Part shown: positions 6,406 to 10,830 of the stretch, piece by piece
Layout: every line of letters starts with the position of its first letter
How positions within the stretch are numbered: position 1 is the first letter of the stretch
Assembly (NCBI GenBank): GCA_025361105.1
Contig: JANYAW010000107.1
Location: 1-10,830, forward strand
From: Rhodocyclaceae bacterium
GTDB lineage: Bacteria > Pseudomonadota > Gammaproteobacteria > Burkholderiales > Rhodocyclaceae
Direction: 5' to 3'
Length of the DNA stretch: 10,830 nucleotides
Notes under the pieces: generated by a model
What the model was told of the DNA's origin: nothing
The model's database searches: none
What the model saw: the letters and a program-made list of their open reading frames with translations, nothing else
Position numbers and translations under genes: made by a program

Positions 6406-8154
6406 TCACATATTGAGGCGTACTGCCAGCATACCCCGCACACTATTGATGAACCAAATCCCGGTCGCTTTTTGTAAATCATCGCGATGAATAATCGCTT
6501 CTTCAATTTCACCACGCGCCAACATTTCAGCACGCAAGGTTCCCGCCAACAAACCACAATTTAGTGACGGTGTCAGAAGTTTTCCGCCCAACTCAATCAC
6601 TACATTGCCGCGAGTGAATTCAGTAATTTCATCACGCTCGTTCCACAGCAACACATCATAGAAACCAGCGGCCAACTCATGCTCATCGTAGCTCGAGCGC
6701 TGGGTCGCCTTGTGACGCAAAAATTCATCGGCGCTATCGACCGGTGTCTTCGCCAACATTACTTGCAAATTCGTTTCCGTCACTTCTAATGCCCTGCATT
6801 GCGTCCGAATGGCGCCGTGACAGTCCAACACCAAGCGCACCCGCCATGTGCCGCCAGGGTGCGCAGCGCGCACCTCATCAAACCCCACCATCATGGATTT
6901 CACCGACAGCGGAAATCCAAAATGTTCGGCACTCGCTTGCAAACGCGACAAATGCCGCTCAAGCAATTCATAGCCATTCACTTCCAAACGCAGCGTTTCA
7001 AACAATTCAAAACCCGCGCTGGCGCGCAACAAAAACCGCCGCTTGACCAGCCATTCAGCGTACTCCTCACGCACCGAAGATTCCCAGGTAATTCCACTAC
7101 CCAATCCGCATTCGGCCATACCGCTTTTGCTATTCAGCGTCACTGTACGAATACCAACATTAAACGTCGCATGACCACCCGGTCGTATCAATCCAATCGC
7201 CCCGCAATACGCACCACGCGGTGAAGATTCGAGCGCAGCAATCGCGCGCATCGCCGCCACTTTAGGCGCACCAGTCACCGAGCCACAAGGAAACAGGGCA
7301 CGAAAAATATCCACCAGCGACGTGCTTGGTCGCGTCACACATTGCACCGTCGACGTCATCTGCCATGCCGTCGGCAAGCCTTCAACTTCAAATAATTTCG
7401 GCACATCAACCGAACCTGTCACCGCCACCCGCGCCATATCGTTGCGCAGCAAATCAACAATCATCACATTCTCGGCACGATCTTTCACCGATGCCCGCAA
7501 AGCCGTTGCCGCCGCCGCATCGGCCTCGGCCGACACATGACGCGGCGCAGTGCCTTTCATCGGCTTTGTCGTCAATGTGGGCGACTGTTCATCCGCCCGC
7601 CAATCAAAAAACAACTCTGGTGAAACAGATAAAACCTGCCAATCTTCGTGCTCAAAATGCGCACAATAACCACTAGGTTGCGTCAAGCGCAGTGCCTCGA
7701 AAAATGCGGCGCCATCACCCACGCCCTGCGATCGCAACCGCCCCGTGTAATTGATCTGGTAATACTCTCCCTCCGCAATCGCCGCACGAATCGCGTTGAT
7801 ACCGGCTTCAACCTGCGAGAAATTTTCATCCATCCGCCACGGCGTGCCGCGCCATGAATCTGCCGACTCCGCACCGCTATTTCCAACCTCTATCGGCGCG
7901 TCATAAACCGCGAACATCGCCAAAGGCAAACATCCCTCGCTCGCCACCACCTGCAAAGCCGCATCAAACGCCTGCGCGGCCTCATACGCGACAAAGCCTG
8001 TCACCCAGCATCCAGCCAAGGCCAAGCGCTCAGCCTCAGCCACCACGCCCTCAACCTCGTCCAACCGCCGCGCCACAAGACACCAACGCGCACGTTCAAA
8101 ACGCAAGCTCAGCCGCCCACCATCTTTTGCCGGAAAATCAATTCGTGCCTTCAT
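6406..8154 (-). CDS. pabB: Fused aminodeoxychorismate synthase component I / 4-amino-4-deoxychorismate lyase (PabB-PabC)
   Basis: A 582-residue bifunctional enzyme of folate synthesis. The N-terminal PabB half (about 1-375) converts chorismate and ammonia to 4-amino-4-deoxychorismate; the C-terminal PabC half (about 378-582), a PLP class IV aminotransferase-fold lyase, releases pyruvate to give p-aminobenzoate. PabB shows GEYYQINYTGRLR (129-141), SPELFF (178-183), PMKGT (198-202), DLLRND (234-239) and the GSVTGAPK segment (291-298). K200 is the lysine that marks PabB enzymes; anthranilate synthases have alanine there. PabC shows FELFETLRL (382-390), the probable PLP lysine K482 in HKATQR, and GLLAGTLR (534-541). 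A glutaminase partner (PabA) is not in the window. The ATG at 8154 is the first after an in-frame stop (8164-8166) and has no clear Shine-Dalgarno. It is divergent from the unknown gene at 8334, and corA follows after 11 bases. Confidence 0.94.
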   Translation of the reverse strand: MKARIDFPAKDGGRLSLRFERARWCLVARRLDEVEGVVAEAERLALAGCWVTGFVAYEAAQAFDAALQVVASEGCLPLAMFAVYDAPIEVGNSGAESADSWRGTPWRMDENFSQVEAGINAIRAAIAEGEYYQINYTGRLRSQGVGDGAAFFEALRLTQPSGYCAHFEHEDWQVLSVSPELFFDWRADEQSPTLTTKPMKGTAPRHVSAEADAAAATALRASVKDRAENVMIVDLLRNDMARVAVTGSVDVPKLFEVEGLPTAWQMTSTVQCVTRPSTSLVDIFRALFPCGSVTGAPKVAAMRAIAALESSPRGAYCGAIGLIRPGGHATFNVGIRTVTLNSKSGMAECGLGSGITWESSVREEYAEWLVKRRFLLRASAGFELFETLRLEVNGYELLERHLSRLQASAEHFGFPLSVKSMMVGFDEVRAAHPGGTWRVRLVLDCHGAIRTQCRALEVTETNLQVMLAKTPVDSADEFLRHKATQRSSYDEHELAAGFYDVLLWNERDEITEFTRGNVVIELGGKLLTPSLNCGLLAGTLRAEMLARGEIEEAIIHRDDLQKATGIWFINSVRGMLAVRLNM

Positions 8155-8197
8155 GCCGCGAGTTTACGACACGGCGCTAGTCACTCAAAACGCGACT

Positions 8198-8203
8198 TAC
8201 AAT
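8198..8203 (+). promoter_or_regulatory. Possible -10 element for the rightward unknown gene
   Basis: TACAAT differs from the TATAAT consensus at one base and lies in the divergent gap between pabBC and the unknown plus-strand gene. No good -35 match sits 16-18 bases upstream. The element overlaps the ATG at 8202, so if it is used, that ATG cannot be the gene start. Confidence 0.25.
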
Positions 8204-8270
8204 GAGGCCGGTTGGTGCTGATGACACGCCGTTGTCGGTGCCACTTTCAGTCGTGGTGCTAATTTTTCGC

Positions 8271-8288
8271 ATGCGCGGCAAAGCGCAT
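8271..8288. repeat. Inverted repeat in the leader of the unknown gene
   Basis: ATGCGC (8271-8276) and GCGCAT (8283-8288) are perfect inverted copies around a 6-base spacer. The dyad lies 46 bases before the preferred GTG start at 8334 and could be an operator or a small RNA hairpin. Six-base arms can occur by chance. Confidence 0.35.
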
Positions 8289-8297
8289 ATGTTTAAC

Positions 8298-8312
8298 TCG
8301 CGATATTCGCGA
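8298..8312. repeat. Paired TCGCGA dyad upstream of the unknown gene
   Basis: TCGCGA occurs at 8298-8303 and 8307-8312, separated by TAT. Each copy is its own reverse complement, so the 15-base element is both a direct and an inverted repeat. It ends 21 bases before the preferred GTG start, close to the ribosome site, where a repressor or an RNA hairpin would influence expression. Confidence 0.4.
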
Positions 8313-8321
8313 TTATTTGCC

Positions 8322-8326
8322 AGAGG
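8322..8326 (+). promoter_or_regulatory. Ribosome binding site that decides the start of the unknown gene
   Basis: AGAGG lies 7 bases before the GTG at 8334. None of the in-frame ATGs in this stretch (8202, 8289, 8394, 8433) has a comparable site, so this one moves the start 132 bases downstream of the longest open frame. Confidence 0.55.
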
Positions 8327-8333
8327 CTCAATT

Positions 8334-9191
8334 GTGCGCAAGGTACATTTCACTTTTTCCTGTGGCACTGAGCTGACGTATGTGCTCAACAACATGAGGA
8401 CAACTGCATCTTGGTGCAATCAGTTCTCGCAAATGCAACCACGACTGCTGTTAAGGCAGGACATCAATCACCGACACGGCTTCGCCGCGCCTGCGGATAT
8501 TGCCTCGGCGATTGATCGCTTAAAAAGAACAACTGATTTTCTAGGCTTTGAAATGCAAGCGATTCATGCCGACAACTGGCATGAGGTTCTCAATAAATTG
8601 CATTTGAATTTCCCTGGGTTCTTCGAAACCAACTCTGATGCCAAAAGATTTCACGCCGCGCATGAGATGAATCTGTTAATTCACTGGTTGGAGTATGAAC
8701 TGCTCAACTTGTTTGAAAACAAAGCTCAATATCTTTTCAATCTGGACTTCAACCACCATCCACCAGCCTATAACCTGAAGACTTTTATACCCGACGATGA
8801 GTTTGACAACTTCTCCGCCGCCCTGGAGTTTGGCAATTTGCATCTACATTACATTTACATTGGCCGACATTTTCTCGAAATGTTCGACGCACGCGACTTC
8901 GTCGCTCCAGCAGAACATTTCCGCGCTCAGCATGAAATCAATGCGACCTGCGCTTTAGTATTTTCTGAGCCCTGCGATGCTGTCATCCTGAACAGGGAGA
9001 TGAAAGCGTATTTCGACAAGCGTGGTGGAATGTCATTTTTTGGATTCAGATTTGAAGACCCAAAATTAGCCAACGGGTTTTTTAAGATTGGCCAGTTGGA
9101 AAACCTCGAGCGCTACCGCAATCCCTCCCAACGTACCGCCTTACGCGAGCAACTCAAACTATCAAATGTCGTGGATTGGCGTCTTGAGTAG
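8334..9191 (+). CDS. Conserved-looking protein of unknown function, His/Phe-rich
   Basis: I do not recognise this family. From the GTG at 8334 it encodes 285 residues with no signal peptide, membrane helix or nucleotide-binding motif, so it is probably cytoplasmic. Features that look like family signatures rather than random translation are DINHRHGF (43-50), KLHLNFPGFF (88-97), RFHAAHEMNLLIHWLEYEL (105-123), NLDFNHHPPAY (136-146), GNLHLHYIYIGRHFLEMFDA (167-186) and FNPs-free acidic C-terminal helices. Repeated His, Asp and Glu residues (H90, H110, E111, H117, H170, H172, H179) could bind a metal, but that is inference only. The longest frame begins at 8202; I prefer 8334 because of its Shine-Dalgarno and the poorly coding look of the first 44 codons. 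Bases 8581-8880 are about 41% GC by hand count, lower than the flanking genes. It reads in the same direction as the quinone reductase gene 60 bases downstream. Confidence 0.7.
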   Translation: MRKVHFTFSCGTELTYVLNNMRTTASWCNQFSQMQPRLLLRQDINHRHGFAAPADIASAIDRLKRTTDFLGFEMQAIHADNWHEVLNKLHLNFPGFFETNSDAKRFHAAHEMNLLIHWLEYELLNLFENKAQYLFNLDFNHHPPAYNLKTFIPDDEFDNFSAALEFGNLHLHYIYIGRHFLEMFDARDFVAPAEHFRAQHEINATCALVFSEPCDAVILNREMKAYFDKRGGMSFFGFRFEDPKLANGFFKIGQLENLERYRNPSQRTALREQLKLSNVVDWRLE

Positions 9192-9251
9192 ACTTAGGTG
9201 ACGCGCTAAATTGAAATCAAATTTAATTTTCTTAGTTAGGAAGCAATTGCA
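9192..9251 (+). promoter_or_regulatory. AT-rich spacer with ribosome site for the quinone reductase gene
   Basis: The 60-base gap is strongly AT-rich at about 9207-9236. AGGAAG (9238-9243) lies 8 bases before the ATG at 9252 and supports that start. A TTGAAA at 9211-9216 could be a -35 hexamer, but no clear -10 follows at the right distance, so a separate promoter is only possible. Confidence 0.4.
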
Positions 9252-10229
9252 ATGAAAACCAAAATCACAGAACTCTTCGGCATCGAGCACCCGATCATCC
9301 AAGGCGGTATGCATTTTGTCGGGCTGGCAGAAATTGCCGCTGCTGTTTCCAATGCAGGCGGGTTGGGGATCATCACAGCGCTAACCCAACGCACGCCAGC
9401 CGACTTGGCAAATGAGATTCGTCGTTGCCGCGAAATGACCGACAAGCCGATAGGCGTCAATCTGACCTTCTTGCCCATCGTCAACCAACCTGACTATCCC
9501 GGCTACATCAAAGCACTTATTGACGGCGGCGTGCGCATTGTTGAAACGGCGGGCAACAATCCGGTGAAGTGGTTGCCGGGTCTGCATGAGGCGGGCATTA
9601 AGGTGATACACAAATGCACCTCCGTGCGCCATTCACTCAAGGCTGAAGCGATAGGCTGCGATGCGGTGAGTGTGGATGGCTTTGAATGCGGTGGGCATCC
9701 GGGTGAGGACGACGTGCCAAATTTCATTTTGCTGCCGCGCGCTGCAGAAGAATTGAAGATTCCCTTTGTAGCTTCCGGCGGGATGGCCGATGGACGATCC
9801 TTGGTAGCAGCCCTAGCGCTCGGCGCTGATGGCATCAATATGGGAACGCGTTTCATCGCGACCAAGGAAGCACCGGTGCATGACAACGTCAAGCAGGCGA
9901 TTCTGGCCGCCAGCGAACTTGATACGAGATTGGTGATGCGCCCCTTGCGCAATACCGAACGTGTATTGAACAACGAAGCAGTCACGCGATTGCTGGAAAA
10001 AGAACGCACGCTAGGAGCGGCGCTCCAGTTCTCCGACATCATGGCGGAAGTCGCCGGTGTCTATCCCAAAGTGATGCAGGACGGCGCGATGGATGCGGGT
10101 GCCTGGTCGTGCGGCATGGTGGCTGGTTTGATTCACGACATCCCGACGGTAAAAGTCCTGATAGATCGCATCATGGCCGAGGCGGATGAGATTATTCGCG
10201 GGCGACTGGCGGGGTTTGTGAGCGCTTGA
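9252..10229 (+). CDS. FMN-dependent NADH:quinone reductase / nitronate monooxygenase family protein
   Basis: A 325-residue TIM-barrel flavoprotein of the nitronate monooxygenase (former 2-nitropropane dioxygenase) superfamily. Motifs: HPIIQGGMHFVG (13-24), NAGGLGIITALTQ (34-46), GVNLTFLP (68-75), VIHKCTSVRH (118-127), DGFECGGHPGEDD (142-154, with H149), ASGGMADGRSLVAALALGAD (174-193) and the FMN phosphate-binding GTRFIATKE (198-206). The pattern is much closer to Pseudomonas aeruginosa PA1024, a protein annotated as a nitronate monooxygenase but shown to act as an NADH:quinone reductase, than to classical class I nitronate monooxygenases. I therefore favour quinone reduction with NADH, although a substrate cannot be proved by reading. 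Length is normal and the start is supported by AGGAAG at 9238. It follows the unknown gene by 60 bases and may share its transcript. Confidence 0.88.
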   Translation: MKTKITELFGIEHPIIQGGMHFVGLAEIAAAVSNAGGLGIITALTQRTPADLANEIRRCREMTDKPIGVNLTFLPIVNQPDYPGYIKALIDGGVRIVETAGNNPVKWLPGLHEAGIKVIHKCTSVRHSLKAEAIGCDAVSVDGFECGGHPGEDDVPNFILLPRAAEELKIPFVASGGMADGRSLVAALALGADGINMGTRFIATKEAPVHDNVKQAILAASELDTRLVMRPLRNTERVLNNEAVTRLLEKERTLGAALQFSDIMAEVAGVYPKVMQDGAMDAGAWSCGMVAGLIHDIPTVKVLIDRIMAEADEIIRGRLAGFVSA

Positions 10230-10251
10230 TTAAGCCTTACCCGCTATGCCA

Positions 10252-10304
10252 GTTGGTGCTGGCGTGCCCTGCATGGCGGGATGTCCGCTTCGCGGAGCGC
10301 CAAC
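10252..10304. other. Structured spacer with nested inverted repeats, REP-like
   Basis: GTTGGTGC (10252-10259) can pair with GCGCCAAC (10297-10304) with one G-U, and directly inside the right arm TCCGC (10284-10288) pairs with GCGGA (10292-10296) around a TTC loop. A GCC/GGC pair (10266-10268 with 10275-10277) can also form. Together this suggests a branched structure in the gap after the quinone reductase stop. There is no T-tract, so it is not a classic terminator. It might be a dispersed palindromic element or, if translation begins at 10281, partly coding. Confidence 0.35.
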
Positions 10305-10361
10305 GCCGTCATCACCAACGCTTTCGGCAATAATGCCGCTTTCACTTGCAGGACGCTGAAC

Positions 10362-10830
10362 TTGGACATTCCCGTTATTGACATCGGCACTTTTCCCGCC
10401 GATCCGGTCGCCGCAGATTCGCTGCAAGGCATCAAACGCCAGCAAACCAATCCCAAGCGCTGGAACGAGCCGGTGTGGGGCGAATTCGCCGCGGCCTTGA
10501 TCGCTGCCGGGGTTGAGTTGATCGAGCAAAAGTTCGTCAGCGGAACCTTTGCCACCGATGCCGGCGGCACGGCCTATGGCATGCCGCACGGCGTGGTGAT
10601 CGCCAAAGATGCGGCGCAAATTTCGGCACTGCTGCAAGCGGCGCAGCGCTACAAAGTGCCCGTCACCGTGCGTGGCGGTGGCCTCACCACCGAAGGCGAA
10701 TCGGTGGCCTTTGGCGGCGTGTTGCTGGACATGACGGGCATGAGTCGCGTGTTGAAAATCGATGCAGAAAATCTCAGCGTGCGAACCCAGGCCGGCATTT
10801 TTTGGCATAGCTTGGCCGAGGCTTTGCGGC
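10362..10830 (+). CDS. FAD-binding oxidase (FAD_binding_4 / GlcD-like), N-terminal part, cut by the window edge
   Basis: An open frame without a stop to the right edge encodes the start of an FAD-linked oxidase of the PCMH (vanillyl-alcohol oxidase) superfamily. From the TTG at 10362 the protein begins with an IPVIDIGTFPAD segment, then a helical stretch ending in FATDAGGTAYGMPHGVVIAK (about 59-82) where the FAD-binding domain starts. ISALLQAAQRYKVPVTVRGGG (about 87-107) and the following FGGVLLDMTGM are the usual FAD pyrophosphate-binding strand and loop, and LSVRTQAGIFWHSLAEAL matches the next conserved step. I favour TTG 10362 because AGGA (10350-10353) lies 8 bases before it. An in-frame ATG at 10281 would add 27 residues, but it falls in the palindromic spacer and has no usable ribosome site. 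The substrate cannot be assigned without the C-terminal domain. Confidence 0.75.
   Translation, partial: MDIPVIDIGTFPADPVAADSLQGIKRQQTNPKRWNEPVWGEFAAALIAAGVELIEQKFVSGTFATDAGGTAYGMPHGVVIAKDAAQISALLQAAQRYKVPVTVRGGGLTTEGESVAFGGVLLDMTGMSRVLKIDAENLSVRTQAGIFWHSLAEALR

Noticed and set aside
6799..7224. Plus-strand open frame of 141 codons (and similar ones at 7326-7676 and 7854-8180)
   Set aside because: All lie antisense to the pabB-pabC fusion, are rich in Pro/Gln/Arg/His and show no domain features.
8177..8419. Minus-strand open frame of 80 codons between pabBC and the unknown gene
   Set aside because: It has no ribosome site of note, resembles no family and overlaps both the divergent control region and the unknown gene start.
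10230..10808. Minus-strand open frame of 192 codons
   Set aside because: It lies antisense to a plus-strand frame with clear FAD_binding_4 motifs. Its own translation is low-complexity His/Ala/Gly-rich and shows no recognisable domain.
1..10830. Mobile element, CRISPR array, tRNA gene, toxin-antitoxin or defence system
   Set aside because: I looked for regular spaced repeats, terminal inverted repeats with a transposase frame, cloverleaf-like segments and small paired genes, and saw none. The GC dip in the unknown gene alone does not show transfer.

Overview
The window looks like an ordinary chromosomal segment of a betaproteobacterium (inferred from gene content, not proven). The pointers are a fused PabB-PabC protein, a CorA magnesium transporter, an acyl-CoA ligase of the AMP-forming clade common in betaproteobacteria and pseudomonads, and moderate GC content. 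There are no tRNA or rRNA genes, no CRISPR array, and no transposase, integrase or phage genes. I saw no convincing new multi-gene system. The less ordinary items are an unrecognised AT-richer gene with a dyad-rich leader, a sensor kinase with a second membrane region at its C-terminus, and a crotonase lacking both classical catalytic glutamates.

Layout. Positions 1-2335 (+) hold a two-component pair: a LytS/AlgZ-type histidine kinase, whose frame is open to the left edge, and a LytTR-type response regulator. A weak stem-loop lies at the convergent junction (about 2341-2373). From 2378 to 8154 five genes run on the minus strand. In transcription order they are pabB-pabC fusion (8154-6406), corA (6394-5429), acyl-CoA ligase (5359-3722), ECHDC3-like crotonase (3716-2931) and a DUF1993 protein (2881-2378). 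Spacing suggests two blocks: pabBC-corA (11-base gap) and ligase-crotonase (the ligase stop overlaps a possible crotonase ATG), with DUF1993 49 bases further on. From 8155 the plus strand resumes with a dyad-containing leader, an unknown gene (8334-9191), an FMN-dependent NADH:quinone reductase/nitronate monooxygenase family enzyme (9252-10229), a short structured spacer, and the N-terminal part of an FAD-binding_4 oxidase that runs off the right edge.

How the genes may work together. The kinase and regulator should form one phosphorelay. The ligase activates a carboxylic acid to its CoA thioester, and the coupled crotonase probably acts on a CoA thioester, although not by the classical two-glutamate hydration. 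PabBC makes p-aminobenzoate for folate; its neighbour corA is probably linked by expression rather than pathway. The two flavoproteins at the right are both oxidoreductases, but no shared pathway can be read from the sequence.
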